Assembly: GCA_965237725.1 (NCBI GenBank)
Contig: OZ250151.1
Span: forward strand, 3,906,001-3,970,000
Reading direction: 5' to 3'
DNA: 64,000 bases
From: G965237725 sp965237725
Lineage (GTDB): Bacteria > Pseudomonadota > Gammaproteobacteria > Arenicellales > Poriferihabitantaceae
Under the pieces are notes generated by a model. The model saw only the letters and a program-made list of their open reading frames with translations, had not been told where the DNA came from and did no database searches. Below, in pieces: positions 8,849 through 18,097 of this stretch; position 1 is the stretch's first letter; each line of letters begins with the position of its first letter. A program made the translations under genes and the position numbers.

Positions 8849-10456
8849 CTATTCAGACGGAATTTTTTTCAGATAAATTAGCCAATCAGCTGAACTGGGT
8901 GTATGCAATTCGTTTATTTGCCAGCCGTAGACTACGTTACTCAGTTTAATAGTTTCGCCATCATCCGGGTTGAACCACAACCCTTCATATGCGCCTGTGG
9001 TTCTGGTCAGGTCGAGAGTAAATTTTCCGCCATACAGGCTGTATATTAAAATTGCATCGTCACTAGATAGTGCGTAATTCGCATTTTCGACCTCAACGAT
9101 TTCGCTGTTCGGCGACATCTTTGGCAAAACCTCAGCAAGGTTATTCTTTAAAAAGTTATAGGTTGCCTGTAGGGGAATGGTGTCTTTGGGCGCAATATAC
9201 TCTTTTGGAACTTTTCTTTTGTCGTACTGAATATTAGCGAAAGCGATAGAACCGCCACCCATAAAGAATGAGATTACAAATTCTTTGCTCTTGCCAACGG
9301 AGTGAAACAAAACTTTATTGGGATACTTAAGCCGATACTCAAGAGTTTGACGGTAAATCTGGGTTGGGAAGGATTGTTTCCCGATTAACGTGCCACTAAA
9401 TTTTCTTCCCACATCTTCGTTTCCGCCAATTGCGCCAAAATATTCCCCATTATTCTTGTACCAGAAGTATCTTAAATCAATGGCTTTAATATGCGGTTTG
9501 CGTTCGGGGTCCGCCAAAATTTCATCGATAACATCTTTTGGTGCACCAATACCAATTTTTACATTCCGTCCTGGTTTCTCATTTTCCCATTCGAAAATAA
9601 CGTCCATCCAAAATTTCACAAACTCTGAATCGCCGGTATATTCCTGACTGGTAAAGTGAAATACGTTTTCAAAACTTCCGATTTCATCCAAGACTTTGCG
9701 GATATATAGTCGGTGGAGCTCCTGACGCAGTGGATGAGACGTGTCATAAAAAGCATTGGCCGCTGGATGTTTTTCTGGGAGGTCGGTTTCCTGGATCGTG
9801 TTTCGCGGACGCCATGGAAAGTCAGCATAGTGCGCGTTTTGTTCGAGCAATGCGTGTTGGTTGTAGTAGCTGTGATAAAAAATCAGGCCTTTTTGATCGC
9901 TCAACTGCGCAAACTCTCTGATTCGTTCAAAGTACCAGGGGTTAAATTTGGTCAAGTCATATTGAGTTAGGCCGTCACATGCGATGCCCAACCCACTGCG
10001 CGCCCAGGGTTGTTCGTAAAAAGGCGGTTTAACCTTATCGCTATTTCTGCATCGACCACGATGGTCGTCCCGGCGGCGGTCATACCACAATCCAAAACTG
10101 TGTTCATAGGCAGGATAACCATACTTCAACATACTGTTGGAAAATTTCTCTAAATCCTCCGTGTGATTTGGACCTATTGTTCTCGGGTCATTCTTGGTGA
10201 TGTTGGGTTTTCTGCCACGCCAGATGCCATGGGACTGCCCAAGGCCAATTACCGCTTTTCCTTTGTAATTTAACCAGCCATTTTCTATTTCAAGGTTATC
10301 CCCGCGTGCCGCTGTTACCGATACCAAGATTAGGGTAATGGCAATACCCGTCAAGTAACCAATTGAAGAAATTAGGGTTTTATTATGGCCATTGAAGATA
10401 GTTCGAGAAAAAACCGTTTTAGAAGAAATCACTGTTGTACTGGCAGGTAGGTTCAA
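8849..10456 (-). CDS. Secreted glycoside-hydrolase-like protein
   Basis: This 535-residue protein has an N-terminal membrane or signal segment (about residues 28-50) and then a probable barrel domain. Acidic and aromatic motifs such as HFTSQEYTGDSEF near residue 265 could supply catalytic residues. The last 90 residues, with YSLYGGKFTLDL and EGLWFNPDDGE, resemble the C-terminal beta domain of DUF4038-type glycosidases, annotated as a putative collagen-binding domain. It is probably exported and acts on a polysaccharide. The family assignment is by pattern only; the catalytic pair is not proven. Confidence 0.55.
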   Translation of the reverse strand: MNLPASTTVISSKTVFSRTIFNGHNKTLISSIGYLTGIAITLILVSVTAARGDNLEIENGWLNYKGKAVIGLGQSHGIWRGRKPNITKNDPRTIGPNHTEDLEKFSNSMLKYGYPAYEHSFGLWYDRRRDDHRGRCRNSDKVKPPFYEQPWARSGLGIACDGLTQYDLTKFNPWYFERIREFAQLSDQKGLIFYHSYYNQHALLEQNAHYADFPWRPRNTIQETDLPEKHPAANAFYDTSHPLRQELHRLYIRKVLDEIGSFENVFHFTSQEYTGDSEFVKFWMDVIFEWENEKPGRNVKIGIGAPKDVIDEILADPERKPHIKAIDLRYFWYKNNGEYFGAIGGNEDVGRKFSGTLIGKQSFPTQIYRQTLEYRLKYPNKVLFHSVGKSKEFVISFFMGGGSIAFANIQYDKRKVPKEYIAPKDTIPLQATYNFLKNNLAEVLPKMSPNSEIVEVENANYALSSDDAILIYSLYGGKFTLDLTRTTGAYEGLWFNPDDGETIKLSNVVYGWQINELHTPSSADWLIYLKKIPSE

Positions 10457-10630
10457 TTGTTGGTTTCAGAAAGCCTGAATAGTAATCATCCTTCACTTGA
10501 TTTTTCAGTCCCTGTAACCGAAGTGGGCGGAGTATACACGGGTTAAATTCTTCGGACAAACCCAATTCCAGCCTATAATCAATTCCGATTTGGGTTTGAA
10601 ATGTTTGGCTTATATATCCAGTGTATAAAT

Positions 10631-11089
10631 TTAAATTTTCTGCAATGGTATGGCGGTAGTGTACTTGATCTGCTCCATTGCAAAATTTGAACTGACGTCA
10701 CTAATGTCAATTTGTTCTATCAATTTTTGATAAAACCGATCATAGGCTTTCATATTCGGGACGACGACCCGCATTAAATAATCGACATCGCCGCTCATTC
10801 GATAAAACTCCACCACCTCCGGGAGCCCATTAACGACCTGGGAAAACTTTCTAAACCATTTTGCATTATGTTGGTTAGTTCGGATGGTCACAAATACATC
10901 CATATCCCGATCGAGTTTCTCACGATTGAGCAGGACGACTTTTTTGGCGATGACACCAGACTTTTCCAGGTTCTGGATTCTGCGCCAACAAGGGGTTTTG
11001 CTTAAATTGACCCGTTCTGCGATTTCCGCCGCGCTGAGGCTGGCGTCATGTTGCAAACAATCTAATATTTTTAAATCGATATGATCCAT
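10631..11089 (-). CDS. Lrp/AsnC family transcriptional regulator
   Basis: This 152-residue protein has the standard layout: an N-terminal winged HTH (MDHIDLKILDCLQHDASLSAAEIAERVNLSKTP opening, residues 1-60) and a RAM ligand-binding domain (residues 65-150) with MSGDVDYLMRV. Members sense amino acids or related small molecules and often regulate a neighbouring gene. It is divergent from the DUF6356 gene, and the shared region holds an AT-rich inverted repeat and a 22-base-spaced direct repeat that could be its operators. Confidence 0.92.
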   Translation of the reverse strand: MDHIDLKILDCLQHDASLSAAEIAERVNLSKTPCWRRIQNLEKSGVIAKKVVLLNREKLDRDMDVFVTIRTNQHNAKWFRKFSQVVNGLPEVVEFYRMSGDVDYLMRVVVPNMKAYDRFYQKLIEQIDISDVSSNFAMEQIKYTTAIPLQKI

Positions 11090-11116
11090 TATTCTAATAA
11101 CTAGTAAAAATTGGTA

Positions 11117-11145
11117 CTATATTCTATTTTAAAAGAAAAATATAG
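11117..11145. promoter_or_regulatory. Inverted repeat in the Lrp-DUF6356 divergent region
   Basis: Ctatatt (11117-11123) and aatatag (11139-11145) form a perfect 7-base inverted repeat with a 15-base AT-rich centre, 28 bases upstream of the Lrp start codon. Lrp-family proteins commonly bind AT-rich imperfect palindromes near their own gene, so this is a candidate autoregulatory site. A direct repeat ttaggaca (11152 and 11174) follows, spaced by 22 bases or two helical turns. Confidence 0.35.
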
Positions 11146-11212
11146 ACTAAATTAGGACACAATGCACTTCTATTTAGGACAGAATACTATCATATTTAAT
11201 ATGGATTCAAAC

Positions 11213-11443
11213 ATGAAATTACTTACCCAACATCTTGACGACGTCAATGAAGCCTATTTCCAACATTTCGGCCATGCTATTCGATTCGCTGGTACCATGG
11301 CTATTGGCAGTGTTGCCTGCCTGGTTCATTCGGTTTTCCCTTTTTTATGTACCAAAACCGGGAGTAGCATCATTACAAAAATGCATCACGATATGGTTAC
11401 CCACCGCGATAGCCTGAGCCACACTGCTAACCTAGAAAGTTAA
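11213..11443 (+). CDS. DUF6356-like small membrane protein
   Basis: This 76-residue protein has one or two hydrophobic stretches (residues 20-45) with the pattern EAYFQHFGHAIRFAG then ACLVHSVFPFLCTKTGSS. It matches the short DUF6356 family as I remember it: an early AYxxH, a central VHxxFPF and then TGS. The function is unknown. ATG 11213 is preferred because homology-like sequence begins there. ATGs at 11162 (with a better Shine-Dalgarno, agga) and 11201 would add residues that look unconserved. It is divergent from the Lrp gene, which may control it. Confidence 0.65.
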   Translation: MKLLTQHLDDVNEAYFQHFGHAIRFAGTMAIGSVACLVHSVFPFLCTKTGSSIITKMHHDMVTHRDSLSHTANLES

Positions 11444-11742
11444 AATTGCCGAGAGTTGAAACTTTTAGATTTGAAGACAAATTAGATATGCGGAAGATTC
11501 CATAGTCGTTTTAATAATATTGTTGATACAGACATTAATGAAATCTTTCATCTTTGTGTATATTTGACTGATCTACAAATTCCGTAGAACGACTGACATC
11601 TGTTTAATGAACTTGATTGCATTATCAACCAGGTTTCGGTTTGCTCATTTTCGTTATATAAACTCGAATTTTCCCTTGAACCCAGTTATTAGATAATCCG
11701 TTGCGGTATACTGCGCCGCTTAAAAATGATGGGAAAATATCT

Positions 11743-12654
11743 ATGTGGTTTAAGAATCTGGTGATTTATCAACTCGAGGAATTTCCCGAGTTAGACGAAT
11801 TGATTTTGACTGAGTTAATCGACGCTCATCAATTCAAACCCTGTGGACCACAGCAGTCGAATTCTATTGGCTGGGTGTCGCCGATAAGTGAATTATCCGA
11901 CCAACTTTGCCATTGTGGATCGGGTATGTTCCTGCTGAGCGCAAGACGGGAAGAGCGAATATTGCCTGCGGGGGTAATACGTGAAGCGGTCGATGAGAAA
12001 GTACTGGAGATCCAGCAGCGTGAAGATCGAAAAGTCGGTCGCAAACAAAAAATGGAACTGCGGGACGAATTGACATTTTCCATGATGCCGCGAGCGTTTA
12101 CCCGCTCGACCCGAATTCACGGCTTAATCATGCCCGAGCAACAACTCATTGTTGTTGATTCCCCGAGCAGGGCAAAAGCTGAAGAGTGGTTGAGTTTATT
12201 GCGCGATTCTATGGGTGGATTAAAAGTTAGACCTATAGAATTCAAGCGCTCTCTGACGGGATTATTTACCGGTTGGTTATTGGGTAGCATACCATTGCCA
12301 CCACAGGTTGAGCCCGCAGATGAATGTGAATTGCAATCGCCAAAAGATAGCCGGGAAGTCGTGCAATGCCGCCGAATTGATCTGGTTAGTGATGAGATTA
12401 AAGTCCACCTCGATGCGGGTAAAATGGTAATCCGAATGGCGGTCAACTGGAACCAGTCTCTTTCATTTGTTATCAATGAGCATGGGGAGATAAAACGGTT
12501 GAAAATGTACGATACCATGGTCGAAGAAGCGCGAATCGATGGATCTGCTGATGAGGCTGCAGAATTCGATGCCCGATTTACCTTGATGAGTCTCGAGCTT
12601 TCCCGATTTTTGCCTGCCTTATGGGTGGCCCTTGGCGGTTTGGAAACAGAATGA
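11743..12654 (+). CDS. rdgC: Recombination-associated protein RdgC
   Basis: This 303-residue protein, the same length as E. coli RdgC, begins MWFKNL, the family's standard start; an upstream TTG at 11701 is open in frame but lacks that support. Landmarks include CARKEE-like SARREERILPAGVI near residue 75, LLPRAF-like MMPRAFTRSTR near 117 and the C-terminal DLVSDEIKVHLDAGKMV. RdgC forms a ring around duplex DNA and restrains RecA-mediated recombination. It stands alone after about 300 bases of AT-rich intergenic sequence in which I see no gene. Confidence 0.97.
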   Translation: MWFKNLVIYQLEEFPELDELILTELIDAHQFKPCGPQQSNSIGWVSPISELSDQLCHCGSGMFLLSARREERILPAGVIREAVDEKVLEIQQREDRKVGRKQKMELRDELTFSMMPRAFTRSTRIHGLIMPEQQLIVVDSPSRAKAEEWLSLLRDSMGGLKVRPIEFKRSLTGLFTGWLLGSIPLPPQVEPADECELQSPKDSREVVQCRRIDLVSDEIKVHLDAGKMVIRMAVNWNQSLSFVINEHGEIKRLKMYDTMVEEARIDGSADEAAEFDARFTLMSLELSRFLPALWVALGGLETE

Positions 12655-12761
12655 AGGTCTGGCACTGGAAAATATATTAATCCACAGAAGGTTATGTCTA
12701 TCTTGATTAAATTTTGAATTAAACTAGCAAACACAAAACACCAGAACAAGTTGTTTGAATT

Positions 12762-14816
12762 ATGCAAAGCACCTGGCACAACAGTACCTGTCCCCACGAT
12801 TGCCCCTCTGCCTGCTCGTTACAGGTAGAAAAAGTGGCACCCGACCGAATCGGTAAAGTTAAAGGGTCGCCATTAAATCCCTATACCGATGGTGTTATAT
12901 GCGCCAAGGTGTCCAAGTATGCTGAACGAACCCATCATCCCGATCGATTGATGGAGCCGCTGATTCGAGTTTCAAAAAAGTCTGCCTCACCTGAATTTGA
13001 GCCCATAGATTGGGACAGCGCGTTGGATCTGGTTGCAACCCGATTCCAGCAAGCCAGCGATGAATTTGGACCTGAGTCAGTCTGGCCGTATTTTTATGGC
13101 GGAACCATGGGCCTGGTTCACCAATATGGCATTAACCGTCTGACCCATGCCATGGGGTATTCGGGAATGCAGCGCACATTTTGTGTGCAAATTGCATATG
13201 ACGGCTGGGGTGCAGGGACGGGCAAAAGAATTGGTGCTGATCCCCGTGAAATGCAGCATAGTGATCTGATTGTCATTTGGGGTTGTAACGCCGCTGCGAC
13301 CCAGATTAATGTCATGCACCACGTTGCCAAAGCGCGGAAAAAAGGTGCAAAACTGGTTGTCATCGATCCATACGAAACACCCACCGCAAAAATTGCAGAC
13401 CTGCACATCGCACCTCGTCCGGGTACCGATGGCGCGCTGGCCTGCGCGGTTATGCATTTGCTGTTCAAAAATAATTGGGTAGATCGAAGTTATTTGGAAA
13501 AATTTACAGATGATCCCAAGGGGCTTGAGCAGCATTTAAAGTTTCGGGATCCACAATGGGCGGAAAACATTTGCGGGGTAAGTCCTGACCAGATCGCCAC
13601 CCTGGCCCAGTGGTATGGTAATACACCCAAAAGTTACATTCGCCTGGGCATTGGATTTTCCCGTAGTCGAAATGGCGCAGTTAACGTGCACTCGGTTTCC
13701 TGCCTGCCGGCATTAACCGGTGCCTGGCGACATCTTGGTGGAGGTGCTTTGTTATCCACCGGTGAAAGTTTTGAAATCGACAATACATTAATCAATGGCC
13801 TGGATCATCCGGCAAAGAGAGGGCGAATCCTGGATATGTCCCGGATCGGACCCATATTGTGTGGTGATGAATCTGCGTTGAAAAATGGCCCACCGGTCAA
13901 GGCCATGCTGATCCAGAACACTAACCCGATGCTGGTCGCACCAGATCTGGCTAAAGTTCGCCTGGGTCTTTCCCGGCCAGATTTATTTGTTTGCGTCCAT
14001 GAACAGTTCATGACCGAAACCACGGCGCATGCAGATTTGATTTTGCCTGCTACTACATTTGTGGAACACAAGGACCTATACACAAGCTATGGGCATACGT
14101 TTCTGCAAAATGCGGAAAAAGTGATTGACCCGTTAGGGCAGTGTCGGTCAAACCATGAGGTTATCTGTGGCATTGCCAATCGCGTGGGTGCTGACCATCG
14201 TGGATTCAAGATGAGTGACAAGCAATTAATCGATGAAACTCTTGAAACATCGGGATATCCACCGACGGATGAATTTACCGAACAACATATCCTCGATTGT
14301 GCACCCTCATTCGATGATGCGCATTTTTTAAATGGCTTCAACTGGCCGGACAAAAAATTTCGATTTAAACCGGTGTGGACAGATATTGGCCCAAACAGCG
14401 AAGGTATGCCGGAATGGCCCGATTTTTGGGATGTGATTGATGGGCGTAACCAGCAACACCCGTTACGCTTAGTCGCCGCGCCATCCCGCGGTTATCTCAA
14501 TAGCAGTTTTAATAATTGTCCATCGTCAATAAAAAGAGAGAAAAAACCCTGGCTAAAAATTCACCCCGATACTGCAGATAAATTAGATTTGTCTGGCGGT
14601 AAGCTTGCCACGATTGGTAATTCCCAGGGGAGTGTGACCGCTACTGTCAGTTTGATGGAAAACATTCAGAAAGACACCGTTGTGGTTGAAGGTATCTGGC
14701 CTGCAAGCGCATTTCCAGAGGGTATTGGTATTAATGTATTAATCAGCTCTCAACCTGCGGCACCCAATGGCGGTGCGGTATTTCATGACACTGCAGTTTG
14801 GGTAAAACCCGCGTAG
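12762..14816 (+). CDS. Molybdopterin-dependent oxidoreductase, bis-MGD family
   Basis: This 684-residue protein has an N-terminal 4Fe-4S site made of Cys10, Cys14, Cys18 and Cys47 (CPHDCPSAC, then ICAKV), followed by molybdopterin domains (WGCNAAATQINVMHH, VVIDPYET, ARPGTDGALACAV-type segments) and a C-terminal dinucleotide-binding domain from about residue 570. It lacks a Tat signal, so it is cytoplasmic. The CX3CX3C spacing marks the formate-dehydrogenase-like branch with uncharacterised substrates. No electron-transfer partner lies next to it, so the reaction is unknown. Confidence 0.9.
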   Translation: MQSTWHNSTCPHDCPSACSLQVEKVAPDRIGKVKGSPLNPYTDGVICAKVSKYAERTHHPDRLMEPLIRVSKKSASPEFEPIDWDSALDLVATRFQQASDEFGPESVWPYFYGGTMGLVHQYGINRLTHAMGYSGMQRTFCVQIAYDGWGAGTGKRIGADPREMQHSDLIVIWGCNAAATQINVMHHVAKARKKGAKLVVIDPYETPTAKIADLHIAPRPGTDGALACAVMHLLFKNNWVDRSYLEKFTDDPKGLEQHLKFRDPQWAENICGVSPDQIATLAQWYGNTPKSYIRLGIGFSRSRNGAVNVHSVSCLPALTGAWRHLGGGALLSTGESFEIDNTLINGLDHPAKRGRILDMSRIGPILCGDESALKNGPPVKAMLIQNTNPMLVAPDLAKVRLGLSRPDLFVCVHEQFMTETTAHADLILPATTFVEHKDLYTSYGHTFLQNAEKVIDPLGQCRSNHEVICGIANRVGADHRGFKMSDKQLIDETLETSGYPPTDEFTEQHILDCAPSFDDAHFLNGFNWPDKKFRFKPVWTDIGPNSEGMPEWPDFWDVIDGRNQQHPLRLVAAPSRGYLNSSFNNCPSSIKREKKPWLKIHPDTADKLDLSGGKLATIGNSQGSVTATVSLMENIQKDTVVVEGIWPASAFPEGIGINVLISSQPAAPNGGAVFHDTAVWVKPA

Positions 14817-14863
14817 TGGATTAGTTTTATTCCGGCATCGTCTAAAACCCAAAAACTACCCTG

Positions 14864-15412
14864 ATGCTAATTCTGTTTAACAAACCATTTAATGTGTTAT
14901 CCCAATTCACCGATGCTGAGAAACGGGATACGCTGGCAAATTACATAAAAATTAAAAATATTTATGCGGCGGGTCGACTCGATACCCAGTCCGAAGGCCT
15001 GTTGTTATTAACCGATGATGGAAAGCTTCAGGATCGGATAGCCAATCCCAAACATAAGCTCGAAAAAACCTATTGGGCTCAGGTCGAAGGGCAGGTGTCC
15101 GAAGATTCATTACAACAATTGCAAATAGGCGTCGAATTAAAAGATGGATTAAGCCGGCAAGCAAAAGTAAAAATTTTGGCTGAACCTGAATTATGGCAAA
15201 GACAACCACCCATCCGTTATCGCGCGAGCATACCAACTTGTTGGTTGGAAATTAAAATTAGCGAAGGCAAAAACCGCCAGGTTCGTCGCATGACCGCAGC
15301 TGTGGGAAATCCAACCTTACGCCTGGTACGTGTTGCAATTGGAAATTGGACACTGGATGGGTTGCAACCTGGGCAATTGCGGACAATAGAAAATCCAGAA
15401 ATAGATTTTTAA
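14864..15412 (+). CDS. rluE: 23S rRNA pseudouridine synthase RluE
   Basis: This 182-residue protein of the RsuA/RluB/E/F family makes pseudouridine at position 2457 of 23S rRNA in E. coli. It begins LILFNKPFNVLSQFTD, closely like E. coli RluE, and has the catalytic Asp40 in AAGRLDTQSEGLLLL. The C-terminal motif KISEGKNRQVRRM near residue 130 is also typical. There is no N-terminal S4 domain, as expected for RluE. It lies 47 bases after the molybdoenzyme and may share its transcript. Confidence 0.95.
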   Translation: MLILFNKPFNVLSQFTDAEKRDTLANYIKIKNIYAAGRLDTQSEGLLLLTDDGKLQDRIANPKHKLEKTYWAQVEGQVSEDSLQQLQIGVELKDGLSRQAKVKILAEPELWQRQPPIRYRASIPTCWLEIKISEGKNRQVRRMTAAVGNPTLRLVRVAIGNWTLDGLQPGQLRTIENPEIDF

Positions 15413-15417
15413 TTAAA

Positions 15418-15567
15418 GTGATATCTCAAGATAAAACAATAATTGTTGGAGTTGGGTTAATTGGTATGTCCACTGCGTGGGCGTTGGCTCCAAAGGGGGT
15501 GACTGTAGAATTATATGAATCCTGGGAAACCCCGGGGCCAGAACCTAAACCAGCCAACAGCAGTTGA
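15418..15567 (+). pseudogene. Relic of an FAD-dependent oxidoreductase N-terminus
   Basis: An open stretch from GTG 15418 encodes 49 residues containing a complete first beta-alpha-beta unit of an FAD-binding Rossmann fold: TIIVGVGLIG, STAWALAPKG and VTVELYE, ending at the acidic residue that binds ribose. It stops at TGA 15565-15567 just past the place where DAO/sarcosine-oxidase-type proteins continue with an SS motif. About 300 residues are missing, and the convergent ycgN gene follows. It looks like the 5' end of a deleted oxidase, related in pattern to ThiO at 42.6 kb but not a copy of it. Confidence 0.6.
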
Positions 15568-15612
15568 TCCAGGTCCATACAATCCACAACGATAGCGGTT
15601 AACTTCAATTAC

Positions 15613-16011
15613 TCAATCACTATCGGTTTTGATCCACTCAACGATATGATCAGGTAGCTGATCGTCGTGAATGTATTCCTCGGATACCACTGCACCGGCG
15701 ACGGATAATTCATCGGGCTCGATATCGATACTTCGGCCCTCGTGTACCAGTCGGTATGCGCAGGTATACGGCATGAGCTCAAGTACTTCCAAATTATCCC
15801 GGCTAAGAACCATGCATTGTGGATTTATCTTAGCGCGATTATCATAATCTTTGCATCGACAGGCTTTGGAATCGAAAAACTGGCAAGCCACATTGGTGTA
15901 GTGAATTTCTGCGCTTTGCTCATCATCAAGTTTCACCAGGCAGCAACGGCCACAGCCATCGCATAAGTCTTCCCACTGGCTGGTGGTCAGGGCTAATAAA
16001 GGGCTAGTCAA
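15613..16011 (-). CDS. ycgN: YcgN family cysteine-cluster protein
   Basis: This 132-residue protein carries the cysteine pattern of the YcgN/UPF0260 family: LCDGCGRCCLVKL near residue 17, TNVACQFFDSKACRCKDY near 39, a Cys in NPQCMVL and CAYRL near 84. The cysteines probably bind a metal; the biochemical role is unknown. E. coli YcgN aligns throughout by eye, though this protein is somewhat shorter at the C-terminus. It is convergent with rluE and the FAD-oxidase relic. Confidence 0.92.
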   Translation of the reverse strand: MTSPLLALTTSQWEDLCDGCGRCCLVKLDDEQSAEIHYTNVACQFFDSKACRCKDYDNRAKINPQCMVLSRDNLEVLELMPYTCAYRLVHEGRSIDIEPDELSVAGAVVSEEYIHDDQLPDHIVEWIKTDSD

Positions 16012-16199
16012 AATTAATTGGTAATGTTGTTTTAAATTCGTAACCAGATTATTCTGGAAATTCCTACTGATTCGTGCGTTTGATTTGGGAATTATCGCAT
16101 AACTTATTCATGATAAACCGTCGCACCCAGAGATAAGATAATGTATGCTCCGCGCCGGGCAACTCCGCCCAATATTTCTTTTATACCTGAAACATTTGC

Positions 16200-17627
16200 A
16201 TGAGCTTTTCTTCCCTGGGTTTATCCAAACCAATTCTGGATGCCATTGCCGATACAGGCTACGATAGTCCTACACCCATCCAATTAAAGGCCATTCCTGC
16301 TGTCATTGAAGGCAGGGATGTCATGGGCGCAGCCCAAACCGGCACAGGTAAAACTGCCGGGTTTACGTTGCCTATACTCCAGCGATTGTCGACATCAGGT
16401 AAAGTTCAGAAAAACAATGCCCGTGCCCTGATTCTTACTCCAACCAGGGAACTCGCCGCCCAGGTTGGCGAAAGTGTGCGTACCTATGGCAAGAATGTTC
16501 CGCTTCGAAGCGCCATAGTTTTTGGGGGCGTTAAAATAAACCCCCAGATGATGGCCTTACGAAAAGGCGTTGATATTTTGATTGCCACCCCGGGTCGATT
16601 GCTGGATTTGTATAATCAAAATGCAGTGAAATTTAGTCAGCTCGAGGTGTTGGTATTGGATGAGGCTGACCGCATGCTGGACATGGGTTTTATTCGGGAT
16701 ATAAAGAAAATTATTTCAGTTTTGCCAAAGCAGCGGCAAAATCTGATGTTCTCTGCGACTTTCTCAGATGAAATACGTAAGCTTGCTAAGAACCTGGTGA
16801 ACGATCCGGTAGAAATTTCGGTGACGCCCCGTAACACTGCGGTGGAGTTAATCGAGCAATGGATTTGCCCGGTAGATAAAAAACAAAAATCTGCTTTGTT
16901 GACCCATTTGATAAAAGGCAATAATTGGCATCAGGTACTGGTTTTTACCCGAACTAAACACGGTGCAAATCGGTTAACCCGCTACCTTGAAGGCAACGGT
17001 ATAAATGCTTTAGCCATTCATGGCAATAAAAGCCAAAGTCAACGCACAAAAGCCCTGGCTGACTTTAAGCGTGGAAAAAATCAGGTATTGGTAGCCACGG
17101 ATATTGCTGCCCGAGGACTGGATATTAATTTACTGCCCCATGTTGTAAATTTTGATTTACCTAATGTGCCAGAAGATTATATTCATCGAATAGGGAGAAC
17201 TGGAAGGGCGGGGTTAGGTGGTGAGGCCATTTCCCTGGTTAGCGCGGATGAATTCGACCAACTAAAAAGCATTGAGAGATTGCTCAAGAGATTATTGCCT
17301 CGAACTATTGAAAATGGTTTTGAACCGGATCATGATTTACCCCAATCACGTCTGGATAGCCGATCGCCTCCAACACGTAAACCAAAGAAGCCAAGAACCA
17401 AAAACAAACCTGATGGAGCAAGAAATCAGTCTGCAAAAAAACCGCTGGCTGATAGAGACAATGGATCTACCAGCAATAAGTCTGGAAAAAACAAAAACAA
17501 TAAATGGAAGAAGAAATCAAATTCAGGCAGGGGCGGAAAGCCAAGTGGATCATCGACAAAGCCAAAACATAATAAAAATCGCTCTTCAGCAAATAACAAA
17601 CAGAGATCTTTGGGCTCACGGTCGTGA
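16200..17627 (+). CDS. rhlE: DEAD-box ATP-dependent RNA helicase RhlE
   Basis: This 475-residue helicase has the Q motif (residues 22-28), Walker A AQTGTGKT (45-52), the PTRELA block (81-86), DEAD (154-157), an SAT motif in FSATFS and the final HRIGRTGR near residue 330. The tail beyond about residue 375 is basic and low in complexity (KKPRTKNK-type runs), which in this family helps bind RNA. RhlE acts in ribosome assembly and RNA turnover. Its TGA stop overlaps the GTG start of the next gene, so the two are translationally coupled. Confidence 0.93.
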   Translation: MSFSSLGLSKPILDAIADTGYDSPTPIQLKAIPAVIEGRDVMGAAQTGTGKTAGFTLPILQRLSTSGKVQKNNARALILTPTRELAAQVGESVRTYGKNVPLRSAIVFGGVKINPQMMALRKGVDILIATPGRLLDLYNQNAVKFSQLEVLVLDEADRMLDMGFIRDIKKIISVLPKQRQNLMFSATFSDEIRKLAKNLVNDPVEISVTPRNTAVELIEQWICPVDKKQKSALLTHLIKGNNWHQVLVFTRTKHGANRLTRYLEGNGINALAIHGNKSQSQRTKALADFKRGKNQVLVATDIAARGLDINLLPHVVNFDLPNVPEDYIHRIGRTGRAGLGGEAISLVSADEFDQLKSIERLLKRLLPRTIENGFEPDHDLPQSRLDSRSPPTRKPKKPRTKNKPDGARNQSAKKPLADRDNGSTSNKSGKNKNNKWKKKSNSGRGGKPSGSSTKPKHNKNRSSANNKQRSLGSRS

Positions 17628-18097
17628 ATCGAATTGCGGTTTTCGCTGATGTACAGAATATCTACTACACGACCAGGCAAGCTTATAACGGTCAGTTTAA
17701 TTATCGCAAGCTCTGGGAACGGGTCAGTAGTGACGGCGAAGTAGTATTGGCAAATGCCTATGCCATTGATCGTGGCGATAATAAGCAGCAAAGTTTTCAG
17801 TCTGCGTTAAAGGCGATTGGATTCGATGTAAAACTAAAACCCTATATACAGCGTAGTGATGGTTCTTCGAAGGGAGACTGGGATGTGGGGATAACCATAG
17901 ATATTATGGAAGCGGCAACCGAGGTCGATACGGTAATATTGTTGTCCGGAGATGGGGACTTTGATTTATTGCTGGAGAGAATTCGCGACCGGTATGATGT
18001 CAGAACAGAGGTATATGGGGTCCCTGACTTGACAGCAAAATCGTTAATCAAAGCAGCTACTGTTTATCACCCCATCAGTTTGGGATTGTTGATTTAA
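17624..18097 (+). CDS. NYN domain (LabA/DUF88-like) protein
   Basis: This 157-residue protein of the PIN-like NYN superfamily starts at GTG 17624, overlapping the rhlE stop by four bases. Acidic residues of a nuclease site are seen in AVFADVQNIYY (Asp9), GDWDVGITIDIM near residue 88 and LLSGDGDFDLLL near 110. NYN proteins are probable RNases, which fits coupling to an RNA helicase: the pair may act together in RNA processing. That cooperation is inferred from the overlap only. Its end overlaps the convergent dioxygenase gene by four bases. Confidence 0.88.
   Translation: MNRIAVFADVQNIYYTTRQAYNGQFNYRKLWERVSSDGEVVLANAYAIDRGDNKQQSFQSALKAIGFDVKLKPYIQRSDGSSKGDWDVGITIDIMEAATEVDTVILLSGDGDFDLLLERIRDRYDVRTEVYGVPDLTAKSLIKAATVYHPISLGLLI

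Noticed and set aside
12117..12797. 226-codon minus-strand open frame
   Set aside because: It lies across rdgC on the opposite strand and has a low-complexity, non-protein-like composition; rdgC is certain.
13077..13535. 152-codon minus-strand open frame inside the molybdoenzyme gene
   Set aside because: It is a shadow of a well-supported gene, rich in Cys and Ile with no recognisable motif.
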